The position numbers were made by a program, and so were the translations under genes. This document shows positions 8,270 through 16,348 of a stretch of DNA of 64,000 nt, piece after piece. The first letter of the stretch is position 1, and every line of letters begins with the position of its first letter. The stretch comes from Planctomycetota bacterium (GTDB taxonomy: Bacteria; Planctomycetota; PLA2; JAEUHO01): positions 62,001 through 126,000 of the forward strand of contig JANQJW010000066.1 in the NCBI GenBank assembly GCA_028281445.1, in the 5' to 3' direction. The notes under the pieces were generated by a model, which was not told the DNA's origin, ran no database searches, and worked only from the letters and a program-made list of their open reading frames with translations.

Positions 8270-8944
8270 ATGATCCGGATCGAGGACCTCGTATTCGCCT
8301 ACCCGCACGGGCCGTTCCGGCTCTCGATACCCGACGTGACGATCGAAGACGGCGAGAAGGTCGCGTTCATAGGCCCGAGCGGCTCCGGCAAGACGACGCT
8401 GCTGCACTTGCTCGCAGGCATCGAGGTGCCGGGCTCCGGCACGGTCACAACGGCGGGGTGCGAAGTGTCGTCGATGTCCGACGCCGAGCGACGCGACTTT
8501 CGGGTGCAGCACGTCGGCCTCGTGTTCCAGGTCTTCGAACTGCTCAGCTACCTCGACATGCTCGACAACATCCTGCTGCCGTACCGGATCAACAGCTCGC
8601 TCGCGCTGACGCCCGAAGTCGTCGACCGCGCCAAGGCGCTGGCCGAGCGCGTAGGGATGGCCGACAAGCTCGGTCGCTACGTCGACCGGCTCTCCCAGGG
8701 CGAGCGCCAGCGCGTTGCCATCTGTCGCGCGCTCTTGCCGCAGCCGCGCGTGTTGATGGCGGATGAGCCTACCGGAAACCTCGACCCGGCCAACAAGGAC
8801 CGCGTGTTGGAGATGCTGGTGCAGCAGGCCGACGAGGCCGGCGCCACGCTCGTCACCGTGACCCACGAGCACGACGTGCTGGGCCGCTTCGACCGCACGA
8901 TCGATTTCGCGACGTTCCACGAGACCGTCGGGGCGGCGCCGTGA
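8270..8944 (+). CDS. ABC transporter ATP-binding protein, LolD/MacB type
   Basis: This 224-residue cytoplasmic ATPase has Walker A GPSGSGKTT (from about residue 37), signature LSQGERQR, Walker B VLMADEPTGNLD and a switch His in VTVTHEHD. The DEPTGNLD form and short length are typical of the LolD/MacB/FtsE group, which power FtsX-fold mechanotransmission complexes rather than classical importers. The permease start overlaps its stop by four bases (GTGA), so the two are translationally coupled. The partner binding protein two genes on is ZnuA-like, which is an unusual match for this ATPase class. Confidence 0.92.
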   Translation: MIRIEDLVFAYPHGPFRLSIPDVTIEDGEKVAFIGPSGSGKTTLLHLLAGIEVPGSGTVTTAGCEVSSMSDAERRDFRVQHVGLVFQVFELLSYLDMLDNILLPYRINSSLALTPEVVDRAKALAERVGMADKLGRYVDRLSQGERQRVAICRALLPQPRVLMADEPTGNLDPANKDRVLEMLVQQADEAGATLVTVTHEHDVLGRFDRTIDFATFHETVGAAP

Positions 8945-10119
8945 AGAACGCCTTCTACATGGCCTCGCGCTACATGCGCCGCCACAAGGGCAAGACGGCG
9001 ATCTTGATCGCCTCGATCGCGATGATCGTCTTCCTGCCGCTCGGCCTGCAGACAGTCGTCGACCAGACGACGAGCGAGCTCGAGGCGCGTGCGCGCAGTA
9101 CGCCCTTGCTCGTTGGGCGCAAGGGGAGTCCCCTCGAGCTCGCGCTGAGCTCGCTCTACTTCGCCGCCAAGCCCGTTGAGCCGCTGGCGATGGCGGACGT
9201 CGATCGCATCCGCGACACGGGCTTCGCGCTGCCGATTCCGCTGCACGTGCGCTACCGCGCACGCGAGCAGCCGATCGTGGGCACGTCGCTCGAGTACTTC
9301 GACTTCCGTGCGCTTCGAGTCGCAGACGGCCGGCAGATGGCGACGCTTGGCGAGTGCGTCGTCGGGGCCAGTGCGGCCGAGGCGCTGGAGGTCGGACCCG
9401 GAGATGCCGTCACGTCGTCCCCGACCGACGTCTTCAACCTGGCGGGCGCCTATCCGCTCAAGATGCGCGTCGTCGGCGTGCTCGCGCGCAGTCACTCGCC
9501 CGATGACGACGCGGTCTTCGTCGACATGAAAACGGCGTGGGTGATCGAGGGCATCGGCCACGGCCACGACGACGTGAGCAAGCCCGAGATGGCGGGCCAG
9601 TTGCTCAAGCGTGACGGCAACAAGATCACGGCCTCGGCCCAGGTACGCGAGTACCAGGAGATCACGGCCAAGCAAGCCGAGTCATTCCACTTCCACGGCG
9701 ACCCGGCGACCTTCCCCGTGACGGCTGTGCTCGCCGTACCGAACGACGCCAAGAGCCAGGCGCTGCTCCGCGGCCGCTATCTCGGCAAGGACGAGCGCGA
9801 TCAGATCATCGAGCCTGTCGCCGTGATGGACGAGCTCGTCACGACAGTGGTCAAGGTGCGCAGCTACGTGACGGCCGCCGTGGTCTTGCTGGGGATCTCG
9901 ACCTTGCTCATGATGACGCTCGTCTTCGCGCTGTCGATTCGGCTGCGCAGGCGCGAGATGGAGACCATGACCAAGATCGGGTGCTCACGCGGGACCATTG
10001 CTTCGCTGCTCGGCTGCGAGATCGGGGTCGTTCTCGCGGCGGGCGTGGCAATCGCCATCGGATTGACTACCGCGGCGCATGCATGGGGACCGGCCTTGTT
10101 GCGGGAGGTTCTTCTGTGA
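8941..10119 (+). CDS. FtsX-like (MacB/LolC-E type) ABC permease
   Basis: The start is GTG, overlapping the ATPase stop. The 392-residue protein has one N-terminal transmembrane helix (about residues 20-37), a ~260-residue extracytoplasmic MacB_PCD-like domain, then helices at about 303-326 and 350-375. The phrase LRRREMETMTKIGCSRG between them is the conserved cytoplasmic FtsX loop. It then ends within about 15 residues, so the fourth helix usual in FtsX/MacB permeases is not evident. The next gene starts inside its stop codon (TGATG), which argues that the short end is real rather than a sequencing error. It probably moves or releases something at the outer face of the membrane using cytoplasmic ATP. 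Confidence 0.85.
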   Translation: MKNAFYMASRYMRRHKGKTAILIASIAMIVFLPLGLQTVVDQTTSELEARARSTPLLVGRKGSPLELALSSLYFAAKPVEPLAMADVDRIRDTGFALPIPLHVRYRAREQPIVGTSLEYFDFRALRVADGRQMATLGECVVGASAAEALEVGPGDAVTSSPTDVFNLAGAYPLKMRVVGVLARSHSPDDDAVFVDMKTAWVIEGIGHGHDDVSKPEMAGQLLKRDGNKITASAQVREYQEITAKQAESFHFHGDPATFPVTAVLAVPNDAKSQALLRGRYLGKDERDQIIEPVAVMDELVTTVVKVRSYVTAAVVLLGISTLLMMTLVFALSIRLRRREMETMTKIGCSRGTIASLLGCEIGVVLAAGVAIAIGLTTAAHAWGPALLREVLL

Positions 10120-11045
10120 TGCGCGCGCTGGCACTCGTGACCCTTTTCGCCATGGGGGGCGTTGTCGTGGGCTGCGGCGGGGAAGACCCCGGCGCCACCT
10201 CGCGCACCCGCGACCCGAACGCGCCGCTCGAGGTGCTCGTCGTCAACTATCCGCTCCAGTACTTCGCCGAGCGGATCGGCGCCGAGCACGTTCGCGTGGC
10301 CTTCCCTGCGCCTCCGGATCGCGACCCGGCCTTCTGGTCTCCGGAGCCCGAGGCCATCGCCGGGTTCCAGCAGGCCGACGTGATCCTGCTCAACGGCGCG
10401 GGCTACGCGAAGTGGGCCGAACGCGCGACGCTGCCTCGCTCCAGGCTCGTCGTGACGACGGCGGCCGTGAAGGACGACTACATCCAGATCGAAGGCGGCA
10501 TCACGCACAGCCACGGGCCGGGCGCCGAGCACAGCCACGAGGGCACGGCGTTCACGACGTGGCTCGATCCGAAGATCGCGATCGTGCAGGCCGACGCGGT
10601 GCGCAGCGCGTTGGCGCGAGCGCAGCCGTCGAAGAGGGCCGCGTTCGCAGCGAACTTCGACATGCTGAAGCAGGACCTGCTCGCGATCGACGGAGATCTC
10701 GAGCGCATCACGACGCCGCACGGCAAGACCTGTCTCGTAGGGTCCCACCCCGTCTACCAGTACTTCGCCCGCCGCTACGGCCTGAACCTCAAGAGCGTTC
10801 ACTGGGAGCCGGACAAGGCACCTGACGACACGCAGTGGAAGGAGCTCGAAGAGCTTCTCCGGACGCACGCGGCCAAGCTGATGATCTGGGAGGGCACGCC
10901 GAATCCGGCCACGGTCGAGGCCCTGAAGAAGCGCGGCATCGGGAGCGTGCCCTTCGACCCGTGCGGCAACGTCCCGAGCGAAGGCGACTACCTCAGCGTC
11001 ATGCGGTTCAACGTCACCGCCCTCGAGGACGCGCTCAGCAACTAG
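10119..11045 (+). CDS. ZnuA/TroA-like substrate-binding lipoprotein with altered metal site
   Basis: This is a 308-residue cluster A-I (PF01297) binding protein. The signal MRALALVTLFAMGGVVVGC places the acylated Cys at position 19. PLQYFAERIG, ADVILLNGAGY, GSHPVYQYFARRYGL and FDPCGN follow the family order. Two of the three His ligands of ZnuA are replaced: the His of DPHxFEP is Ala71 (DPAFWSP) and that of HxWLDP is Thr146 (TTWLDP). His210, Glu258 and Asp280 are kept. A His cluster (THSHGPGAEHSHEG, ~129-142) sits where Zn-binding loops occur. It may still bind metal through the loop, or another ligand. It is coupled to a MacB-type ABC rather than a ZnuB permease. A GTG at 10116 is an alternative start. 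Confidence 0.85.
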   Translation: MRALALVTLFAMGGVVVGCGGEDPGATSRTRDPNAPLEVLVVNYPLQYFAERIGAEHVRVAFPAPPDRDPAFWSPEPEAIAGFQQADVILLNGAGYAKWAERATLPRSRLVVTTAAVKDDYIQIEGGITHSHGPGAEHSHEGTAFTTWLDPKIAIVQADAVRSALARAQPSKRAAFAANFDMLKQDLLAIDGDLERITTPHGKTCLVGSHPVYQYFARRYGLNLKSVHWEPDKAPDDTQWKELEELLRTHAAKLMIWEGTPNPATVEALKKRGIGSVPFDPCGNVPSEGDYLSVMRFNVTALEDALSN

Positions 11046-11088
11046 CCTCGACACGACGCTTGATCCCTGGATCCGCTACAGTGCCCGC

Positions 11089-11637
11089 ATGGCGAAGCGA
11101 CTCACGCGCGGGGACTGGCTGGAAGCGGCTTTCAAGACGCTTGCGCAAGAGGGCTACCGTGGCGTGCGGGTCGAGGCGCTCGCGCGCGAGCTAGGCGTCA
11201 CCAAGGGCAGCTTCTACTGGCACTTCACCGACCGCGACGATCTGCTCTCCAGCCTCATGCATCACTGGTACGAGAGCATGACCGGGCGCGTCCTCGAAGA
11301 GGTCGCCTACATGGAGGCGCCGGCGACAAAGCGGCTCGAGGCACTCATGCGCTACGTGACGAAGCGCAAGTACGGGCGCCACGACGGCGCCATGCGCCAG
11401 TGGGCCCGCTACGACAAGGCGGCCGCGCGCTTCGTGAAGCGGGTGGACGAGCGCCGGTTGGCCTTCCTGAGCGGTCTCTTCGAGGAGATGGGCTTTCGCG
11501 GGGCCGAGCTCGAGATGCGCGCGCGGCTTGCGCTCTACCACCTGGTCGCCGAGCCCACGATCTACCTGCGCGAGAAGGCGGCCGACCGGGAAGCGCTGCA
11601 TCGCGCACGGGTCAAGATGCTCACGAGGAAGCCCTAG
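11089..11637 (+). CDS. TetR-family transcriptional regulator
   Basis: This 182-residue DNA-binding protein carries a TetR helix-turn-helix at residues ~28-50 (VEALARELGVTKGSFYWHF followed by DRDDLL), then a helical ligand domain. The length is slightly short for the family. It lies 43 bases after the ZnuA-like gene on the same strand and 7 bases from the end of the convergent kinase gene. Its effector and targets are unknown; the preceding ABC operon is the obvious candidate target. Confidence 0.92.
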   Translation: MAKRLTRGDWLEAAFKTLAQEGYRGVRVEALARELGVTKGSFYWHFTDRDDLLSSLMHHWYESMTGRVLEEVAYMEAPATKRLEALMRYVTKRKYGRHDGAMRQWARYDKAAARFVKRVDERRLAFLSGLFEEMGFRGAELEMRARLALYHLVAEPTIYLREKAADREALHRARVKMLTRKP

Positions 11638-11644
11638 CTCCGGC

Positions 11645-13495
11645 CTACCCCTCGGCGCCGTAGCGACCGCGCCGCGGGCCGAGCGCGACCTGCAGAGCGT
11701 CGAGGTCCCGCCGGATCTGGGCGATCAGCCAAAAGGAGACGGCGAATCCCGCGGCGCCCATGACGCCGAGCACGCCGAACACCGCGCGGTCTCCGGGCAG
11801 CAGTGCCAGCACGATGACCGAGATGAAGGGGACGAGCGTGGGGATCAGGAAGTAGTAGGCGAGGCGTCCGTGCAGTCGCGCGATCTGCGCTGCCGCAGGG
11901 CCGTCCTCCTCGCCCGGCTGGGTGAGCCACGGCAGCAGGACGCGCGCCACCACGAAGTTCAAGAAGAAGAAGCACGCGCTGGCGGCCAGCGCACCAAACA
12001 TGCCGTTGGAGAGCGTGAAGTAGAAGTAGTCCTCGCCGCTGGCTTCCCCCATGCGCATGTGGTTCCAGATCGGGAAGACAGCGCCTCCGACAATCCAGAG
12101 GGGCAGGACGACCGCGGCCATGATGCCGCCCAGGCGCAACGCGCGCTTTCGGATCGGCGGTCGCTCTGCGAGCGGCACCGGGTCGCCGCGCCGGCGTCGG
12201 CGCACGGCGGCAATGACGGGCCAGCAGAGCCAGAGCAGGATGGCGATCCCGACCGGGAATGCGATTCCGTTGACCAGGGAGACCTGCTGATAGAAGTCGT
12301 CCCAGTCGCTCTCCGGGACGACGCGCTGCGCGTTGTACACGACGTTCAAGCCGCTGAGCGCAGCGTTCGGCGTGATCGCGATCACGAGCATGCCAATCAA
12401 GGGAAGCCGCACGAGCAGACGCTGCCAGCCGGATGTTGGTGGTGTCAGCAACTCGCGCACGCGCGGGTTGAGACACAGCTCGAAACGCCGGGCGAGCTCG
12501 GCGCCGGACTGCGGGCGCTTCGCCAGGTCTGCTGTGAGGCAGTCGATCAGGATGTCGCGCAGGATCGGCGGCACATCGGCCGGCAGCGCGTCGACGACGT
12601 CCTTGGGTACACCCGCAGAGCGGCTCTCGACAAGGTCGCTGAACAACTTCTCCCAGCCCTCGCCGGATTCCGGTTCGGGCAGAGGCAGCGAGCCGGTGAG
12701 GAGCTCCCAGAGCACGACGCCCAGGCCGTAGATGTCGGAGCGATGGTCGAGGTCCTCCGGTGTGCCGTCGTGAAACGGCGACGCGGCAGCGAGCTGCTCC
12801 GGCGACATGTACGGTAGGCTGCCGCCCATGTACTCGCCCGCTCCGCCACCAACCTCCGAGCTCCAGCTGATGTTGAAGTCGGCCAGCTTCGCGCGGCCCG
12901 TCGGCGCCAGCAGGACGTTTGCCGGCTTCACGTCGCGGTGCAGCACCTTCTGGCTGTGGGCGTAGTCCAGCGCGAGTGCGAGGTGCGAACCCAGGATCGC
13001 GACGGCGTCCGGCCAGGAGGCATCGTCCAACTGCTCGCGCAGCATGGAGTCGATCGGCGGCTCGGCGCCGCGCTTGGCAAGGGCCGCGTCGACGATCTCC
13101 AGGACGAGGCGGCCCCTGCGCGCCTCCGGGGGCGCTTCCTTGATGCGCTCGATCAGCGGCTCGAGCGTGCCGGCGGGCACGTACTCCATGTAGAGCAGGT
13201 GGAGGTCCTGGCCCGCCACCTCCCGCTGGTCGAAGACGCGCACGATGTTGGGGTGGTCGAGCTGCGCGAGGGTCTGCGCCTCTTCGCTCCGCGCCGTCGA
13301 GATCTTCAGCGCTACGGTGCGATGGAGCGATTTCTGATGCGCCAGGTAGACCTTGGCGAAGGCTCCCTCGCCGAGCTCGTCGACGAGCAGGAAGTCGTCG
13401 ATCTCGCGACCGACCGCCGGTTCCGGGGGCTCCCCCGAGGCGCCCATTGCCTGGGTTTCGCTGCCGCCGGAGGGGGCACCCTGGGGTTCTGTCAC
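11645..13495 (-). CDS. Membrane Ser/Thr protein kinase with six-helix C-terminal domain
   Basis: This is a 616-residue PknB-type (Hanks) kinase. The Gly-rich loop is GEGAFAKVYLA (~42-52), the catalytic Lys is in ALKIS, and the catalytic loop is VLHRDVKPANVLL. The Mg-binding motif reads ADFNIS, i.e. DFN instead of DFG, with the Asp kept. SPEQL marks the end of the activation segment. After residue ~345 come about six hydrophobic helices to the C-terminus. The start is GTG at 13495. It is divergent from the FHA-GGDEF gene, with 44 bases between starts. FHA domains bind phosphothreonine, so the neighbour is a plausible partner. Confidence 0.92.
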   Translation of the reverse strand: MTEPQGAPSGGSETQAMGASGEPPEPAVGREIDDFLLVDELGEGAFAKVYLAHQKSLHRTVALKISTARSEEAQTLAQLDHPNIVRVFDQREVAGQDLHLLYMEYVPAGTLEPLIERIKEAPPEARRGRLVLEIVDAALAKRGAEPPIDSMLREQLDDASWPDAVAILGSHLALALDYAHSQKVLHRDVKPANVLLAPTGRAKLADFNISWSSEVGGGAGEYMGGSLPYMSPEQLAAASPFHDGTPEDLDHRSDIYGLGVVLWELLTGSLPLPEPESGEGWEKLFSDLVESRSAGVPKDVVDALPADVPPILRDILIDCLTADLAKRPQSGAELARRFELCLNPRVRELLTPPTSGWQRLLVRLPLIGMLVIAITPNAALSGLNVVYNAQRVVPESDWDDFYQQVSLVNGIAFPVGIAILLWLCWPVIAAVRRRRRGDPVPLAERPPIRKRALRLGGIMAAVVLPLWIVGGAVFPIWNHMRMGEASGEDYFYFTLSNGMFGALAASACFFFLNFVVARVLLPWLTQPGEEDGPAAAQIARLHGRLAYYFLIPTLVPFISVIVLALLPGDRAVFGVLGVMGAAGFAVSFWLIAQIRRDLDALQVALGPRRGRYGAEG

Positions 13496-13539
13496 GCCGT
13501 TTGACCGCTCCTCATGTCCTCCGTAGCATCCCAGGTTCC

Positions 13540-14487
13540 ATGACGGTCGGCAATGAAGATGGATCTGCCAAGAAGCCCGAGCGGCCTGCTCCCCGGCCGA
13601 CGCGTACGATCCGTTTTGGCGACCTCGACCTGGGCAAGCTGGGCGGCGAGGAGACGCCTCCCAAGAAGGCGTTCCTGACGGTCATTCGCAGCCGTGCGGA
13701 CCTCGGCGTTCACGCCTTCATCGAAGGTCCCGTGGTCATGGGACGCGACCCGGAGTGCGCCTTCCCGCTGCACGATCTCGGCGTCTCCTGGCAGCACGCG
13801 AGCATCACGCCGCATGGGGAGAACGAGTACATCCTGCTCGACCTCGACTCGACGAACGGAACGCGCGTCAACGGCAAGCCGGTGACAGCGCCGCGCATTC
13901 TGCATGATGGCGAGAAGATCTTCGCCGGCGAGACGGTGATCCGCTTCTCGCTCGCCGACGAGATGGACATCGACTTCCAGAGCGAGGTGGCGACCCTGGT
14001 CGGTACGGATCCGCTGACGGGCCTGGAGAGCAAGCGCATCTTCGACGAGGCACTCGACTTTGCCGTGCGGACGGCCAAGGACGGTGGGGGGGCACTCGCC
14101 GTACTGATGATGGACATGGACGGCGTGAAGCAGATCAACGACACGCACGGCCATCTCTTCGGTGCGCATGTGATCGGGCAGACGGGCCGGATCATCGCCG
14201 ACTGCATGGGTGACAAGGGGCGCGCGTGCCGCTTTGGGGGCGACGAGTTCAGCGCCTTCCTCCCCGCCTACGACCAGGCGTCGGCCTGTCGAATCGCCGA
14301 GGAAATCCGGCTCGCCGTCGAGACGGCCGGCATGGAGAAGGACGGGATCCCGCTCGCGCCCACGATCAGCATCGGCGTCGCCAGCTATCCGGAGGCGAGC
14401 GTCGACAAGGTGCTCGAGCTCGTCAACACCGCCGACGAAGCGCTGTACAGAGCCAAGGACCGCGGCAAGAATCGCGTAGCAACGTAA
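13540..14487 (+). CDS. FHA-GGDEF protein, putative diguanylate cyclase
   Basis: This 315-residue cytoplasmic protein makes c-di-GMP if active. The FHA domain (~45-125) shows VVMGRDPECAFPL and LDLDSTNGTRVNG. The GGDEF domain (~150-312) has DPLTGLESKRIFDEAL, DMDGVKQINDTHGH and an intact FGGDEF active site. The inhibitory RxxD I-site upstream of GGDEF is absent. The start ATG at 13540 is chosen because an upstream frame to 13447 overlaps the divergent kinase gene. The kinase/FHA arrangement suggests c-di-GMP synthesis gated by threonine phosphorylation (inference). Confidence 0.93.
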   Translation: MTVGNEDGSAKKPERPAPRPTRTIRFGDLDLGKLGGEETPPKKAFLTVIRSRADLGVHAFIEGPVVMGRDPECAFPLHDLGVSWQHASITPHGENEYILLDLDSTNGTRVNGKPVTAPRILHDGEKIFAGETVIRFSLADEMDIDFQSEVATLVGTDPLTGLESKRIFDEALDFAVRTAKDGGGALAVLMMDMDGVKQINDTHGHLFGAHVIGQTGRIIADCMGDKGRACRFGGDEFSAFLPAYDQASACRIAEEIRLAVETAGMEKDGIPLAPTISIGVASYPEASVDKVLELVNTADEALYRAKDRGKNRVAT

Positions 14488-14507
14488 GGCCGCGCGACTG
14501 TGCTCGC

Positions 14508-14528
14508 GGAGGGGCACAAGGCCCCTCC
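14508..14528. repeat. Single-hairpin copy (site A) of a dispersed palindromic repeat
   Basis: A perfect 8-bp stem GGAGGGGC/GCCCCTCC closes an ACAAG loop, followed by CTACAGCCCAAGGCCG. The bases CGCGGAGGGGC-ACAAG-GCCCC and TACAGCCCAAGGCCG recur almost unchanged, inverted, in site C near 43.1 kb. An 11-base direct repeat AAGGCCGCGCG flanks this copy (14486-14496 and 14538-14548). It lies just after the GGDEF gene and may also act as its transcript end. Confidence 0.7.
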
Positions 14529-14677
14529 CTACAGCCCAAGGCCGCGCGTTCATCTGTTGCTGGCGGGCACCTTGTGAGCCCCGGTGACCTGGACGCGGGA
14601 TCCTCCGGGCCTCAAGGCCAGATCTGGCCTCTGGCGGATGTATGGGGCAATATCTGGACGCTTCGGGATCGGCAACC

Positions 14678-14706
14678 TCGACAGACTGGCGAAGTGTCCA
14701 GATATT
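14678..14706 (+). promoter_or_regulatory. Predicted sigma-70 type promoter of the carotenoid operon
   Basis: A -35-like TCGACA (14678-14683, five of six matches to TTGACA) is separated by exactly 17 bases from a -10-like GATATT (14701-14706). It lies about 70 bases before the first carotenoid gene, in a locally AT-richer stretch. The -10 hexamer falls inside the palindrome at 14695-14716. Confidence 0.5.
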
Positions 14707-14716
14707 TATCTGGACA
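14695..14716. promoter_or_regulatory. Perfect 22-bp palindrome, putative operator
   Basis: The arms TGTCCAGATA and TATCTGGACA are exact reverse complements around a central TT. The palindrome covers the -10 box of the predicted carotenoid promoter, so a dimeric repressor bound here would block transcription. A further half-site TATCTGGACG lies upstream at 14651-14660, and AGGCCAGATCTGGCCT (14614-14629) is another nearby palindrome sharing CCAGAT. Carotenoid operons are often light- or redox-regulated, but no regulator gene is adjacent. Confidence 0.6.
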
Positions 14717-14773
14717 AATGCGCAACTCTCTGGCACCTTCCGCAGTCGTAGTCCCATGCGGAATGGCTCAGAG

Positions 14774-16348
14774 ATGCACGAAAACAATCGAATTCATCGG
14801 AATCGGCGCGTCGTCGTCGTCGGTGCAGGTCCCGGCGGCCTTGCCTCCGCCATGCTTCTGGCCCGCTCCGGCGCCGAGGTCACCGTCCTGGAGCGCCGGG
14901 ATCGGGTCGGCGGCCGGACGTCGGCCGTCGAGGCGGATGGCTTCCGCTTCGACATGGGGCCGACCTTCTTTCTCTATCCCCAGGTCCTGCGCGCCATCTT
15001 CGAGGCCTGCGGCCGTGATCTCGACCAGGAGGTCGAGATGGTCCGCCTGGACCCGCAGTACGACCTGCGCTACGAGGACGGCTCCCGCATTCAGGCGACG
15101 CCCGATCTGACCCGTCTGGCCCGGGAGATCGAGCGGATCGCGCCGAAGGACGCCGCAAACATCCCGGCCTTCATCGAGGACAACCGCGAGAAGCTCAACG
15201 CGTTCCGGCCGATCCTCGAGTCGCCGTTCAACGGCTGGGGCGACTTCTTCAAGCTGCCCTTCAAGCAGCTCCTGCCGCTGATGCGCCCGTGGTCGAGCGT
15301 GGACGGCGACCTCAAGCGCTACTTCAAGGACCCGCGCATCCGGTTGGCCTTCTCGTTCCAGAGCAAGTACCTCGGCATGTCGCCGTTCCAGTGCCCGAGC
15401 CTCTTCACCATCCTCTCGTTCATCGAGTACGAATACGGCGTCTTCCACCCCATCGGTGGGTGCGCGGCGATCAGCGAGGCCATGGCCCGGATCGCGCAGG
15501 AGATGGGTGTACGGATCCACCTCGAGGAACCGGTCGAGGAGATCCTCTTCGACGGCACGCGCGCGGTCGGTGCACGCACCAGCGTCGGCGAGTACCACTG
15601 CGATGCGATGGTCATCAACGCCGACTTCGCTCAGGCCATGCACAAGCTCGTCCCCGACAAGCTCCGGAAGCGCTACACGGACAAGAAGCTCGAGAAGAAG
15701 CGCTACTCGTGCTCGACGTTCATGATGTACCTCGGCATTGACGGGGTCTACGACGAGCTCGACCACCACACCATCTACTTGACGGAGGACTACAAGACGA
15801 ACCTCCGCAACATCGAGCACGACCACGTGCTCAACGACAACCCGGCGTTCTACGTACAGAACCCGTGCGTGACCGACCCGACCCTCGCACCGAGCGGCCA
15901 GAGCACGCTCTACGTCCTCGCCCCGGTCACCCACATGACCGACAACGTGGACTGGGCCAAGGAAACGCCGCGGTATCGCGATCTGATGCTCGAGCGCCTC
16001 GCGCGCATCGGCTTGGGCGACGTCGAGAAGCGCATCCGCTACGAGAAGATCCTCACGCCGGCCGGCTGGCAGAACGACATGGAGGTCTACAAGGGGGCGA
16101 CGTTCAACCTCGCCCACAACCTCGGGCAGATGCTCCACTTGCGGCCCAAGAACCGCTTCGACGAGCTCGACGGCGTCTACCTCGTCGGTGGCGGCACGCA
16201 TCCCGGCAGCGGACTACCGGTCATCTTCGAGTCCGCGCGCATCACGACGCGGCTCATGGCCGAGGACCTCGATCTGGACACCGGCGGCCTGGCCCCGATG
16301 CCGACCCGCGTTCCTGCGATCCAGCCCGAGATGACGGTGGCCTCCTGA
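14774..16348 (+). CDS. CrtI-family carotenoid desaturase/oxidase (first copy)
   Basis: This 524-residue FAD enzyme acts on linear carotenoid precursors at the membrane. The N-terminal dinucleotide fold is VVVVGAGPGGLASAMLLARSG, followed by ERRDRVGGRTS and FRFDMGPTFF. The C-terminal FAD motif is GVYLVGGGTHPGSGLPVI. These mark the CrtI/CrtN/CrtP group, which desaturates phytoene or dehydrosqualene or oxidises terminal methyl groups. The ATG at 14774 is nearest the dinucleotide fold; 14756 is an in-frame alternative. It heads a seven-gene operon and overlaps the aldehyde dehydrogenase start (TGATG). Given the neighbours (AldH, acyl- and glycosyltransferase), a CrtN- or CrtP-like role in a C30 pathway is likely, but which one is not resolved. 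Confidence 0.9.
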   Translation: MHENNRIHRNRRVVVVGAGPGGLASAMLLARSGAEVTVLERRDRVGGRTSAVEADGFRFDMGPTFFLYPQVLRAIFEACGRDLDQEVEMVRLDPQYDLRYEDGSRIQATPDLTRLAREIERIAPKDAANIPAFIEDNREKLNAFRPILESPFNGWGDFFKLPFKQLLPLMRPWSSVDGDLKRYFKDPRIRLAFSFQSKYLGMSPFQCPSLFTILSFIEYEYGVFHPIGGCAAISEAMARIAQEMGVRIHLEEPVEEILFDGTRAVGARTSVGEYHCDAMVINADFAQAMHKLVPDKLRKRYTDKKLEKKRYSCSTFMMYLGIDGVYDELDHHTIYLTEDYKTNLRNIEHDHVLNDNPAFYVQNPCVTDPTLAPSGQSTLYVLAPVTHMTDNVDWAKETPRYRDLMLERLARIGLGDVEKRIRYEKILTPAGWQNDMEVYKGATFNLAHNLGQMLHLRPKNRFDELDGVYLVGGGTHPGSGLPVIFESARITTRLMAEDLDLDTGGLAPMPTRVPAIQPEMTVAS

